Below, one piece after another: positions 1-10,388 of a DNA stretch of 64,000 nt. The notes beneath the pieces are model-generated. The model saw nothing but the letters and a program-made list of their open reading frames with translations. It did no database searches and was not told where the DNA came from. Made by a program: the position numbers and the translations under genes. Positions within the stretch are counted from its first letter, which is position 1. Each line of letters begins with the position of its first letter. Origin of the DNA: CAWJMN01 sp963844055 (GTDB taxonomy: Bacteria; Planctomycetota; Planctomycetia; Pirellulales; Pirellulaceae); contig CAWJMN010000001.1 in NCBI GenBank assembly GCA_963844055.1, forward strand, positions 1,240,001 through 1,304,000, written 5' to 3'.

Positions 1-928
<928 letters not shown>

Positions 929-1313
929 AAACCTTCACGATACCTTGTGTTCCCTGGCAAGCTTTACTTAACCCATCGCGTGATGATGCCGGGTAGAAAA
1001 AGTGACACAATCACTTCAACCCCATTTGCTCATTCGTTGCGATGCGTTCCACCCAAAGCGGACGCAAACCAGTGAGGAAAGGACCTGCCGACCCAACCAG
1101 GACAGTCTCACTAGAGACTCTCTACACATACCGGTGGGGACTAGCGAAGCTCCTAAGAGTATCAAATTGCTCGATTTACGACAAGGACAACCCCTAAATT
1201 CCTAAGGTTTCTAGGCCCCCTGCGTGTATTTGCCTTCCAGCCAGCTATCATAAGTTTCCAGCGTTGGTGCTTCCTCCTGTTCCTTCGCCGGCTGACCCCT
1301 TTCCCACCTTGCC
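929..1313. other. Intergenic region between divergent rpsA and the GH38-like gene
   Basis: About 385 bases with no convincing gene. A 67-codon open frame at 1002-1205 has no ribosome site and no recognisable protein. The stretch must hold the rpsA promoter and leader on the reverse strand and any promoter of the forward gene at 1314, but I could not pick out a clean promoter. Confidence 0.5.
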
Positions 1314-4173
1314 ATGCCAAACGTATTTGAAGAACTGTTCGTCTTCCTACCTTGCCATAGCCTGGAAGACTTTCCTACTCATCATGAGGGGGCTGATGCG
1401 GACAGCCTGCTGGCCTCCTGGACCTCCCTTTGGCACCCTCAGCTCATCGCGCTGACGGGCAAGGCTCCCACCTGGAAACGGGTCGACGATCCGCCACAAA
1501 GCCTTGGCAAGTGCCTCATTGTGGTCCCTGCACCCTGTGTCAGCCGGCTTCCAACGGGCTACGCCCAGCGAATCAAAGAGTCGGGGGGCGTCGTTGTTCG
1601 AAAAACCTCCTCCCGGGCGGAGATCTGGGCCGCTGCGCTGCCGACAGATATTCCACAAACCGAATTACAGCACCAACTTGCGGACGATTTTGCCGCGCTC
1701 GGCCTAGCCTACCTCCTGGTGCAGCTGCTCACGCGTCAGATGCGGTACAGCAGCAACCTCGACGAAACCTACTTCCAGTCCCTTGTCATTGCTGCAGCAG
1801 AGGCGACGGTCGCTTCGGACGAAAATCTTGCAAAAGAAAAGCTTGGCGCTGCCTTTAGCCTGCTCAGCGGAAGAGCGAGACCACTATTATCCCGTTGGCG
1901 CCTACATTTTGGACGTCGCAATGACCGCTTCCACGGTTTTGGGCGCACCTCTGGCCAAGGAGCTTGCAGACGAAACTCCCAAAAATGTCCTTATCTCGGG
2001 CGACGTGGTCGAGGCATTGGCCCTTCAGCATCCTTCTACCCTGCAAGCTCTGCAGGCTGGCCTGCAAGCCAAACGGGTCGGTGTTTTGGGCGGAACGAAG
2101 AATGAGCCCGCCTTGCCGCTCCTTTCCAATGACGATGTTTTGGCGGAGCTTCGTACGGGGCTGGCGAATTATCAAAAGCATCTAGGACAACGCCCCGAAG
2201 TTTTTGCCCAGTGGCGTTTTGGCCTTTCTGCGAATCTTCCAGGCATTTTGCAGCGGACCGGTTTCATTGGCTGTTTGCATACCACGTTTGACGAAGGCAA
2301 GGTGCCTGCTGCCACGCAGTTGAAAGTCCGCTGGGAAGGTCTCGATGGCAATGTGATCGATGCGATCTGCCGTTCGCCGCTTGACGCTCAGTCCGCGCAA
2401 ACCTTTTTGCAATACGCGACCAAACTCGGCGAGTCGATGGATCAAGATCATGTCGCTACGTTGTTGTTGGCCTATTGGCCCGGACAGCAAAGCATGTGGC
2501 TTGCCGATTTGCGACGCGTTGCCAAGTGGACTGCCGCGCTCGGTAAATTCGTCACGGTTGAGGAATACTTCCAGACGACGCCACTGCCAGGCACGCTGTC
2601 CCGGTTTGAAGCGGACCGTTATCGATCGCCCTATCTCAAGCAAGCGGTGATTCGCAAACAGCCCGATCCCATCTCGGGCCAGATTCGCTATCAGCAAGGA
2701 AGTAGTGCTCTCCTCTATCAGCAGGCACTCCTGTCGCTGAATGTTGCATTAGGAGGCGAATACCAAACCGTACCTGCTGAAACGCCTCTGTGTGTGACAT
2801 CGCTCCCTGATTGTGATCCATCCGCAATTGCCGCACTGCGAAGTACAAATAAGCAACTTGCATCTCAAGTTGCCAAACGGATCTCGGCCGGTGGTGATCC
2901 CAGCCGTCCCGGCACGCTGGTCCTCAATCCGCAGAGCTTTGTGCGCCGTATGTTGGTAACACTTCCTAGTGATGCGCAGGGGCTTCCTGAGGTGGGACGC
3001 CCTATCTATGCAGCAGCGGACCTTCCTGGTGCCGCACCGACCAAGGTGGCAGTCGTCGATGTTCCTGCGATGGGATTTGTTTGGGTTCCACGTCAAAACC
3101 CAACCCCCAAGGTCGATCCCAAGGCACTCGCATTGGCCGAAGGAAATACGCTTCGCAATGAATTCTTTGAAGCGACGATCAATCCGATCACGGGAACGCT
3201 CAAGTCCTTCAACGCCTATCAAGCTCGCGGCAATCGCTTGTCGCAGCAACTGGCCATGCGCACGCCCGGTGCTGCCGGCAAGCCGGGTGACACCTACACC
3301 GATCCCGACCTGACTGCTACCTACAGCGTGATGGCCGCCGACAAGGTCGAGGTAACTTTGGCTTCGCCTGCCGTTGGCGAAATCACGTCAACCGGCCGAT
3401 TGCTCGACTTGCATGGCAAAAAACTGGCCACCTTCCAGCAAGTCTATCGTGCCGTTCGTGGCAGCCGTGTTTTGCGTGTGACCATCTCGATCACTCCCGA
3501 GGCAGAGCCCAAGTCCGATGCTTGGAGTTCCTACTACTGTTGCCGCTTTGCTTGGGCCGATGATACGGCCGAACTGTTCCACACGTCCGGCAAAACGCGT
3601 CAGCCACTCACGGCCAAACGGTTTGAGGCACCCCACTACATCGAGATTCAAGACCTCAAAACGTCCACCACGATTCTCACCGGGGGAGCAACGTTCCATC
3701 GTCGGCAAGATGATCGCATGCTCGACACGATCCTCATGCCTCGCGGTGAAACGACACAGCAGTTTACCCTGGGAATTGGGATCGACCTCACGCATCCGAT
3801 GCTAGAGGCCCTAGCGTTTAATGACACATCCGATCCTCTCGTTGTGCCTGATGTCCCTTGTCCTCTGGCTGGAAATTCAGGCTGGCTATTTCATCTGGAT
3901 TCCAAAAACGTCGTTGCCACAGCTTGGCAACCTTGCGATGCCACAGGAGAGGTACTCTCTGTTGGCGCCAGCTCGGCTGCTGGCGTTCGCCTTCGACTAT
4001 TAGAGACGGCTGGCCGACCTGCCAACCTATCCATGACAGGGTTTCGCCCGTTCAAGGAAGCCTACCTAGTCGACTTCATGGAGCAAAAGGTACGTGACCT
4101 AGAACTCGAAGGGGGGAAGGTCCGGCTAGATATGTCGGCGCATGAATGGGTCGAGATCGTAGCGATCTGGTAA
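1314..4173 (+). CDS. Divergent GH38/GH57-like glycosidase-type protein (one frameshift)
   Basis: Two overlapping frames read as one protein of about 952 residues if one G of the pair at 1869-1870 is removed; the joined text then reads LLSEERDHYYPVGAYILD. The architecture is a short N-terminal domain, a middle barrel-like domain (about 180-440) with the flavour of family 38/57 glycoside hydrolases (YILDVAMTAS, VLGGTKNEPALPLLS, VFAQWRFGLSANLPGIL), then beta-rich domains as in alpha-mannosidase C-termini (GNTLRNEFFEATINPITGTL). No signal peptide is evident. The family assignment is by pattern only and I cannot confirm catalytic acids. It ends 54 bases before cmk on the same strand, so co-transcription is possible. 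ATG 1314 has no clear ribosome site. Confidence 0.6.
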
Positions 4174-4227
4174 CAAGCATTCACAACACTTGCGGTAGTC
4201 GATAGGGATTCAAGGAGGAGCATTCGC

Positions 4228-4908
4228 GTGATCGTGGCAATCGACGGCCCTGCGGGGGCAGGCAAGAGCAGTGTTTCGCGCCAGCTGGCCAATCGCCTCG
4301 GCTTCCAGTTCCTTGATACAGGCGCGATGTATCGCGCCGTCGCCTTGCTGGCACTCCGTAAAGGTCTGACCGCGGCGGAGTCTGAAGAAGTTGCCCAGTT
4401 GGCCCGCCACATGCAACTGCGTTTTATCAATGACCGCGTCATCTTGGACGGCGCCGATATCACGGCCCAAATCCGCACGAGCGAAGTTGCATCCCGCGTA
4501 CATCTAGCGGCCGACAACCCCGCCGTCCGTGAGTTTCTCGTCCAAAAGCAGCGTGAAATCGGTGAGTTGGCTGATACGGTCACCGAAGGGCGCGACCAAG
4601 GGACAGTCGCCTTCCCCCAGGCCGAATGCAAGATCTATCTTACTGCCACGCGCGAGGAACGCGCCCGTCGTCGCCATGCAGAGCTACTACAGCGTGGCGA
4701 ACATTTCACGCTTGAAGAGGTACTAAAGCAAAACGATGAACGCGATTATCGCGACTCTAATCGTCCAATCGGTCGTCTCGTAAAAGCCGATGACGCCATC
4801 GAGTTTTTCACCGACGGCCTCACCAGCGACGAAGTCGTAAACAAGCTTGAAGCCATCGTCCTGGCCTGCCAAGCGACCAACTCGCCGTCGACACTTCCCA
4901 ACCAATAA
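4228..4908 (+). CDS. cmk: Cytidylate kinase
   Basis: Phosphorylates CMP/dCMP with ATP in pyrimidine nucleotide supply; cytosolic. The 226-residue protein matches the usual length. The P-loop GPAGAGKSS lies at residues 7-15, the nucleotide-binding LDTGAMYRA follows at about 29-37, and the family motif TEGRDQGTVAFP with its Asp/Arg pair is in the middle. RRHAELLQRG and RDYRDSNRPIGRL complete the lid and CMP-binding parts. The start is GTG at 4228, supported by an AAGGAGG-type site at 4212-4218 and the immediate MIVAIDGPAG sequence. It lies 54 bases after the GH38-like gene and converges with the chaperone cassette. Confidence 0.97.
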   Translation: MIVAIDGPAGAGKSSVSRQLANRLGFQFLDTGAMYRAVALLALRKGLTAAESEEVAQLARHMQLRFINDRVILDGADITAQIRTSEVASRVHLAADNPAVREFLVQKQREIGELADTVTEGRDQGTVAFPQAECKIYLTATREERARRRHAELLQRGEHFTLEEVLKQNDERDYRDSNRPIGRLVKADDAIEFFTDGLTSDEVVNKLEAIVLACQATNSPSTLPNQ

Positions 4909-4927
4909 GGCTCGAATACGACTTCGC

Positions 4928-6622
4928 TCAGCGAGCGTCAATTCGCAACGCCTGATTCGTTAGATTCCACAGGATTCCGACGGCAACACAAAACGCGACA
5001 ACAATTAGTATCGCTGGCAGATAAGTGCTGATCGTGGTCATTTGGAAACCCCTAGATGGACCTTCTTCCGCATATACCGATGTGCCGCCACCCCTCTCAT
5101 CCACAATCACCTCGGTGATATCTGGTGGTTCTTGGTTTTCAAAAGGTTCGTAGTGAAACGCGTACCACGCCAGATACAAAATGTTGAGCGGCTCGTCATT
5201 GTATACACGCTCATAGAGTTCCTCAAAATCGCGGAGCCCTACAAGCCGTTCCACAACACGCGTTGGATGTGAGACGTCGCTAAAGGCATGGTGTGCGATA
5301 AATGGACGAAAGTCCTTGTCGTAAGTTGTAAGGCTCCTGAACTGCAATTCAGGAGGATAGGGAATTTGGGTCTCGACAATCGGCTCGTCTTTTAAGTCGA
5401 CCTGTCGCAGTTCGGCATAACGCAAGATTGCTCCAGACAGGCATCGCATCATAGTGGGATAGGAAACTTGGATCTGATCCAGTATTGCCAAGCTTTCGGC
5501 TGGCTGAAGAACAAGGTCTTCAATGAGATGCGGCAAAAGCAATTCGGTCTTGAAGCTGTGAAGGATCGTTTGTTGCCGGATAAACCATCCCCATTTCCGC
5601 AGGAAAGCATGGTTCTGGTGGAGTTGATCCTGAACTAGTCCCTGGGTTAGTGAGCGCAGCCAGTCGAGCTGATCCAAATCGGTTTCCAGCGAACGATGGA
5701 ATCGTGAGTGGCCTAGCTCCTCGACATAAGGGTGAATCGCAGCAAATCCATGCGGATAAACTGCATCGCGCACGTTTGTTTTACAATGATAAGCCGATGC
5801 CAAGTAAGCACTTACTCCGCAAGCCAGGAGATTGTGCCACAATTCTTCATGGTCGTATTTAAGCTCCTCTTCCAAGTTCTCAATGTCGTCGAGAATCGCG
5901 TAAGGTTTGTCAGATTTTGCCATTGCATCCCACCGCAATTGCATCAGCGGAACCATTGTCTCTAAGGCGCGAACCTCAAGTAGGGCGTGGCTAAGTAACG
6001 GATCAAAAGCGATTTCGGGTCTTTCCTGAAGTTCTCTTTTTAATAACGCCAGTATTGGGTAATACCGTGGATTCCTCTGAATCCCGTCCGCCAGCCACTT
6101 GATTGGGTTTTGGTTTAACTCAGGAAAGAGCTTAGAAAGCCAGTAGAGCTGCTCATCGACGGGGCCAATCTGTTCCTCCTGACCGCCCACCTGCTCATGC
6201 CACTCCCGCAGCAGAGCAAATGCCTCGATTGGCTTTCCCTGCTTGGCGAGGTCCCATGCTTCAATCGTCACCGATCGCTTTTGTGGACCGCTGGGTTGCC
6301 CATCCTGCTCCGCGGAACGTGTTGCCAGCGCATCTGGATTACTGTTTCCTTCTTCTGCGCGGGGTTTGGGATCCACGGTAAGTACATCAATCGGAGCAAC
6401 AAGTTCGTGCCATTTCTGGCGTTCTATTTGGGCGAGGACCTGTTCATAGGCGGCACGAATACGTTTGAATTCCCCCGGCGATTTTTCTGGCTTGAATTTC
6501 AGGATCAACTGCGTGTAAACGCGCTTCACCGTAAGCTTGTCGGCACTTGGGGAAACCCCGAGCAATTGATACGGGTTCGTTGGCCACTGCTGATAATTGT
6601 CGGGAAGGTGCGAATTAGGCAT
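4928..6622 (-). CDS. Degenerate J-domain protein with C-terminal membrane anchor (cassette gene 5)
   Basis: 564 residues. Residues 13-66 read as a J-domain (YQLLGVSPSADKLTVKRVYT, then FKRIRAAYEQV), but the HPD tripeptide is replaced by KPE at 44-46. A long helical region follows (about 120-500; AWDLAKQGKPIEAFALL, LYWLSKLFPEL). One hydrophobic helix lies at about 532-552, with a short basic tail. It is paralogous along nearly its full length to the gene at 7606-9087; both share YLAWYAFH near the C-terminus. J-domain proteins normally stimulate Hsp70 ATPase through HPD, so either this one works differently or it only docks. It is the last gene of the five-gene unit led by the HscC-like Hsp70. 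E. coli DjlB/DjlC are the nearest known analogues I can name. ATG 6622 has a weak ribosome site. Confidence 0.75.
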   Translation of the reverse strand: MPNSHLPDNYQQWPTNPYQLLGVSPSADKLTVKRVYTQLILKFKPEKSPGEFKRIRAAYEQVLAQIERQKWHELVAPIDVLTVDPKPRAEEGNSNPDALATRSAEQDGQPSGPQKRSVTIEAWDLAKQGKPIEAFALLREWHEQVGGQEEQIGPVDEQLYWLSKLFPELNQNPIKWLADGIQRNPRYYPILALLKRELQERPEIAFDPLLSHALLEVRALETMVPLMQLRWDAMAKSDKPYAILDDIENLEEELKYDHEELWHNLLACGVSAYLASAYHCKTNVRDAVYPHGFAAIHPYVEELGHSRFHRSLETDLDQLDWLRSLTQGLVQDQLHQNHAFLRKWGWFIRQQTILHSFKTELLLPHLIEDLVLQPAESLAILDQIQVSYPTMMRCLSGAILRYAELRQVDLKDEPIVETQIPYPPELQFRSLTTYDKDFRPFIAHHAFSDVSHPTRVVERLVGLRDFEELYERVYNDEPLNILYLAWYAFHYEPFENQEPPDITEVIVDERGGGTSVYAEEGPSRGFQMTTISTYLPAILIVVAFCVAVGILWNLTNQALRIDAR

Positions 6623-6760
6623 GGTGCTCAGTGGTGGTCACAAAGTGAAGTTGATACCTAGTTTTCCCGTTAGACACAGCAGACCTTCCCCAATATTGTC
6701 GGAGATACCCTTTTCCGGCGAAGAGGAAACCTTAAATTGAAATGCATTGACCTCGGCAAT

Positions 6761-7540
6761 TCAATTGTTAAGCCCTCCGAATCGCACAAGTGCAACAGCG
6801 ATGACCAGCACGGAACTCAAAGTCCTCCATGGCGAGGTGGTTTGAGTTGTCGGATGCACATCCAGGGGCAGGGGTGGTGCAGCAGGTCGCTCTCCTGCCA
6901 AGATCCGAAGAAACTCCGGATCTACTGCGCACCAATCACTATGATGACGGCGGAAGTCGGCTACCAAAGGAGCCAAGGCCCATTTCGTTTCGCGGATCTG
7001 CGCGACAAACTGTCGTCGCAAAACCGGGCGTTGCGTGGGTGATGCTAATGCCAGGTGCTGTAAACCCTGACACAGTGCCATGAATTCTCGGCCGGAAGTC
7101 GCAATCGATAAACTTTCCAGCGCAAGTGCCGGCTGAAGATCTAGCAATCGTTGCTTCGTTTCGGGAATCGCATCAACTAGTAACCGCAACGCGTTCCAAT
7201 CTCTCTGCCGAACCTTGGGAGAAAGATAAAAAAACGTTTCTCGAAACCCATCCATTAACTTGTTCGTGTGCGATTGCAAGTACAGTTGGTACTGTGGGGG
7301 CAGGGCCGTTTGTGAAAAGGTCTCCTCGTCGGTGCAGGACAGGAGGGAATAGGCTTCAATTGCCGCTTCGGTAGGTACGAATTCCGCGTTTTCCAAAAGC
7401 TCCAGAAATCGCTGCAAAACCGTCGCTTGCGTTGGATCTCTCGTTAGCTCTAGCGTTTGCTCTCCCCATCGACGTGCCATGGCAAATGGGGAGATAATTT
7501 GTCGTTCATCCGCTTGAACATCTTCGAATGGTTCTTGCAT
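6761..7540 (-). CDS. Cassette partner protein with C-terminal membrane helix (short paralogue)
   Basis: 259 residues, function unknown. The body is helical, with motifs shared with the gene at 9147-10328: RFLELLENAEFVPTEAAIEA against RFFEKIEEHSFFPPSALITA, then LPPQYQLYL, LSPKVR, PETKQRLLDLQPALAL, RPVLRRQF and VDPEFLRILAG. It ends in one hydrophobic helix (about 238-255) with almost nothing after it, so it resembles a tail-anchored protein. It lies 65 bases after one J-like gene and 138 bases before the other, in the same direction. It is inferred to work with its J-like neighbour because the pair is duplicated as a unit. Confidence 0.65.
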   Translation of the reverse strand: MQEPFEDVQADERQIISPFAMARRWGEQTLELTRDPTQATVLQRFLELLENAEFVPTEAAIEAYSLLSCTDEETFSQTALPPQYQLYLQSHTNKLMDGFRETFFYLSPKVRQRDWNALRLLVDAIPETKQRLLDLQPALALESLSIATSGREFMALCQGLQHLALASPTQRPVLRRQFVAQIRETKWALAPLVADFRRHHSDWCAVDPEFLRILAGERPAAPPLPLDVHPTTQTTSPWRTLSSVLVIAVALVRFGGLNN

Positions 7541-7605
7541 CGAATTTTATCCACGCCATCTCTTTAATCGTCAGAAACCAATTCTTCGCAGCGCGTCCAC
7601 AATCA

Positions 7606-9087
7606 CTAGTCTTCCGTTTTCACAAAATGGAATGCGTACCAAGCCAAGTAAATACTGTTTAGCGCATCATCCTGCTGCAGCCATTCTTGAAGTGATACTT
7701 GCCGATCCCCTATGCCGGGCGTCTGCTTTAAAACACGGCTCGGTTGAATCGACCACTGAAAGCATTTGTGGATCAAAAATGGACGATAGTCTGCCTTGTA
7801 GGAACCACCAACCATGAATTCCAGTTTGCTCGGCATTTTGAATGTAATGGTTACGACCGGCTCTTGCTCCAGATTTGCTTCGCGCAATTCAGCATATTGT
7901 CGAATCGCCCCGCACAGCAGCGCTGCCAGCACTGGGTTAGACTCAAACAGTTGGTCCAGCATCTCCAGGCTTTGGATCGGTTCCTTTACAAGCTCCTCAA
8001 TCATTACGGGAAGCGACGCCACCGTTTCTAAGTCACTTGAAACGGCACTTTGCTGTATCAACCTGCACCACTTCGCACCAAAAGGAGTGCCCGGCTGTCC
8101 CTCGCGGGCCAGCGCTCGCGTCATAAGGTTCAGTTCGTCCAGACGATCAAGTTGGTTTCCCAAGCTCTGATTCAGGTGAGATGCAGCCTGTAGTTCCTGA
8201 AAATAAGGCTGAATCGGCAGTAGTCCATCTGCCATGACAACGAAAAAGAGGGAATCGGCAGCGAAGTAGATTCCTGTTAGATAACATTCCAGGGCTGCGA
8301 TGATGATTCTGCCCCACAGGATTTCGTTTTCAAAGCGTAGTTTGTTTCGCAAGGGTTCCAGGTCCGCCAGAACCATGCCAAGTTGTCGGCATTTTGCAGC
8401 GGCTTGCCAGTGCAGCGTCAAATAAGGAAGAAGATATTCCGATGCAGGCTGTTCCAGGATGGCAGTCGTAATCTCCGGGGCCACGGCAATCTTGGAATCT
8501 TCATCGGTCGCTTGCCGAAGTGCTTCATAGATGGAGTAATCTCCAGAATAACGACGAATCCCTTCCGCCAGCCAGTAAATGGCCGATTGCTGCAACTCCG
8601 GAAACACCTTAGCGATCCAGTACAGTTGCAAATAAACTTTCCCCGAGGAAGGGTCTATGTCCGAATCGTTTTCGGCAATCCTTTTTAGTTGGGCAAATGC
8701 CTCCTCAATCCTTCCCTGCTTAGCGAGGTCCCAAGCCATCGGCTCCTGAGCGTTCTGCGGGAACTTCTCTCCCATTTCTGATGGAGAAAGGTCGTGTTCA
8801 ATGTCTCCATGGGTTGACTCACCCAAAGTAGGTTCTGGCTTGGTCTGTTCTTCGTCGGAAAAATGCTGTTGAAAGCGTATCTGGAATTCCAGCTGAGCTT
8901 GGGCCTGCTCATAGGCGGCGCGAATTAACTGAAACTGTTCGGGGAAGTTCTCTGGTTTGTACCGGCGTATCAGCTGCGTATAAGCGCGCTTCAGCGTACG
9001 TTCGTCCGTCTGGGAAGGCACCCCCAGCAGCTCAAACGGTTCTTGGGGCCAAAGGTGATAGTCGTCAGGTAGTTCTGCAGGGGGCAT
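7606..9087 (-). CDS. Degenerate J-domain protein without membrane anchor (cassette gene 3)
   Basis: 493 residues. The N-terminal J-like domain (PFELLGVPSQTDERTLKRAY, then FQLIRAAYEQAQ) again carries KPE at residues 44-46 instead of HPD, at exactly the same position as its paralogue at 4928-6622. A charged linker (about 75-115) leads into the shared helical region (AWDLAKQGRIEEAFAQL, LYWIAKVFPEL, RQYAELREANLEQEPVV). Unlike the paralogue it stops just after YLAWYAFHF, with no membrane helix, so it should be soluble. It lies 59 bases after the long partner gene. The fold comes from visible motifs; the role in Hsp70 control is inferred from context. Confidence 0.75.
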   Translation of the reverse strand: MPPAELPDDYHLWPQEPFELLGVPSQTDERTLKRAYTQLIRRYKPENFPEQFQLIRAAYEQAQAQLEFQIRFQQHFSDEEQTKPEPTLGESTHGDIEHDLSPSEMGEKFPQNAQEPMAWDLAKQGRIEEAFAQLKRIAENDSDIDPSSGKVYLQLYWIAKVFPELQQSAIYWLAEGIRRYSGDYSIYEALRQATDEDSKIAVAPEITTAILEQPASEYLLPYLTLHWQAAAKCRQLGMVLADLEPLRNKLRFENEILWGRIIIAALECYLTGIYFAADSLFFVVMADGLLPIQPYFQELQAASHLNQSLGNQLDRLDELNLMTRALAREGQPGTPFGAKWCRLIQQSAVSSDLETVASLPVMIEELVKEPIQSLEMLDQLFESNPVLAALLCGAIRQYAELREANLEQEPVVTITFKMPSKLEFMVGGSYKADYRPFLIHKCFQWSIQPSRVLKQTPGIGDRQVSLQEWLQQDDALNSIYLAWYAFHFVKTED

Positions 9088-9146
9088 ACAGCAGGCAATT
9101 CAATCGAAAGAAAGCATTGGCAATTAAGCACCGCCGGGATCACGTC

Positions 9147-10328
9147 CTAGGGAGTTAGGTGATAGAAGATTTCACCCCCCTCAAATTCCAACAGCACATC
9201 CATGCGACTCGTGCCACCAGGGTCGTTCCGTTCCTTTACCATCCGAGTAATTTTGCAGTTATAGCTGTCTCCATCAGCGACAAAGGGCCATAAAGTGCCA
9301 AGCTGTTCTGAAACACACTCGTCTGCGGTAGTGAGGATTTCGTAGGGCTGTGTCGTTTGGCCAACCAAAGTGGCCCGTCGTTGCCACGGGCCCCACCCAG
9401 ACTGATTGCTTCGTTTCTTCAGGCGATATTGAAACTCAACCAACTTTGTTCCTGCGGTCGGCCCAGAAGGATAGCTGCTAGGAGCGTAACTCGAAGGGGG
9501 TGAGCTACGGATACTCGGAGTGATCACGTTTTGAGCTTTGTTGCCAATGTCAGCAATTCGCAATACAACCACCAATCCAAAACAAATCAGTCCGGCAATC
9601 TGCCATAAGGACATGGCAGAGGGCTTGGAAATGTTCTTTCCTGGTACAGGCGGGCGTGGAATTACATACTCATCAGTGGTGCCGGCAATCCTTAGCAAAA
9701 AGGTGGGGTCGACCTTCTTCCACAACGGATACGCTTTCTCAAACTCTTTTACCAAGCGAATCCCTTCAGAAGTTGGAATCTTCAACTCGGCAAGAAGTTG
9801 TTGACGTATGGCGGGCCGTTGCAATCGAGGTGTCACCGCCAACTTTTCCAGAGCACTTAGCCACGGCCTAAACTTCGAAGCATCTTTCCGCGCTGCTTGA
9901 ATGTCTAAATCAAGAATTGGCATTAAGTCCTGTAAGCGTTGCCGTTGCTCAGGGACAAAGGAAGTGATTTCCCAAAGCCGGCCTGCAGCCTTTTTCCGAT
10001 CGTCCGGCGATAATTCCAGGACCACCCGAATAAATCTGTTAACGAGCAGCCTTGTTGGCTTGCGCAGCGCCAGTTGGTAGCGGGCTGGCAGTTTCCGCAC
10101 GTCAAAGGAAGCTTTCGTTGCCGTAGTGAGTACCGAATGGGCCGTAATTAGTGCCGACGGCGGAAAGAACGAATGCTCTTCGATCTTTTCAAAAAATCGA
10201 CGATGAATCATCTCGGCAGATTCTTCGCCGGTTAGCTCCATCTCGCCCAGGCCCCAATTCCGGGCATGAGAATACGCATCCTCGATGGAGAAGGGTAGCA
10301 AATGCTCACCCGCTAACGATTCACTCAT
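9147..10328 (-). CDS. Cassette partner protein with a membrane helix and an extra C-terminal domain (long paralogue)
   Basis: 393 residues, function unknown. Residues 20-220 match the short paralogue at 6761-7540 (YQLALRKPTRLLVNRF, LSPDDRKK, PEQRQRLQDLMPILDL, VDPTFLLRIAG). A proline-rich linker and one hydrophobic helix (about 240-258) follow. Past the helix come a Ser/Pro-rich spacer and a beta-rich domain of about 95 residues that the short copy lacks, so it may sit on the other side of the membrane. It starts 60 bases after the Hsp70 stop codon, consistent with one transcript. Confidence 0.65.
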   Translation of the reverse strand: MSESLAGEHLLPFSIEDAYSHARNWGLGEMELTGEESAEMIHRRFFEKIEEHSFFPPSALITAHSVLTTATKASFDVRKLPARYQLALRKPTRLLVNRFIRVVLELSPDDRKKAAGRLWEITSFVPEQRQRLQDLMPILDLDIQAARKDASKFRPWLSALEKLAVTPRLQRPAIRQQLLAELKIPTSEGIRLVKEFEKAYPLWKKVDPTFLLRIAGTTDEYVIPRPPVPGKNISKPSAMSLWQIAGLICFGLVVVLRIADIGNKAQNVITPSIRSSPPSSYAPSSYPSGPTAGTKLVEFQYRLKKRSNQSGWGPWQRRATLVGQTTQPYEILTTADECVSEQLGTLWPFVADGDSYNCKITRMVKERNDPGGTSRMDVLLEFEGGEIFYHLTP

Positions 10329-10388
10329 GCCGGCCTACCACTTATCTAGCGGACTCAAAAATCAATAGCACCTGATAGGACCATGTGA

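Noticed and set aside
1002..1205. Small protein gene upstream of rpsA
   Set aside because: No ribosome site, biased composition or recognisable protein.
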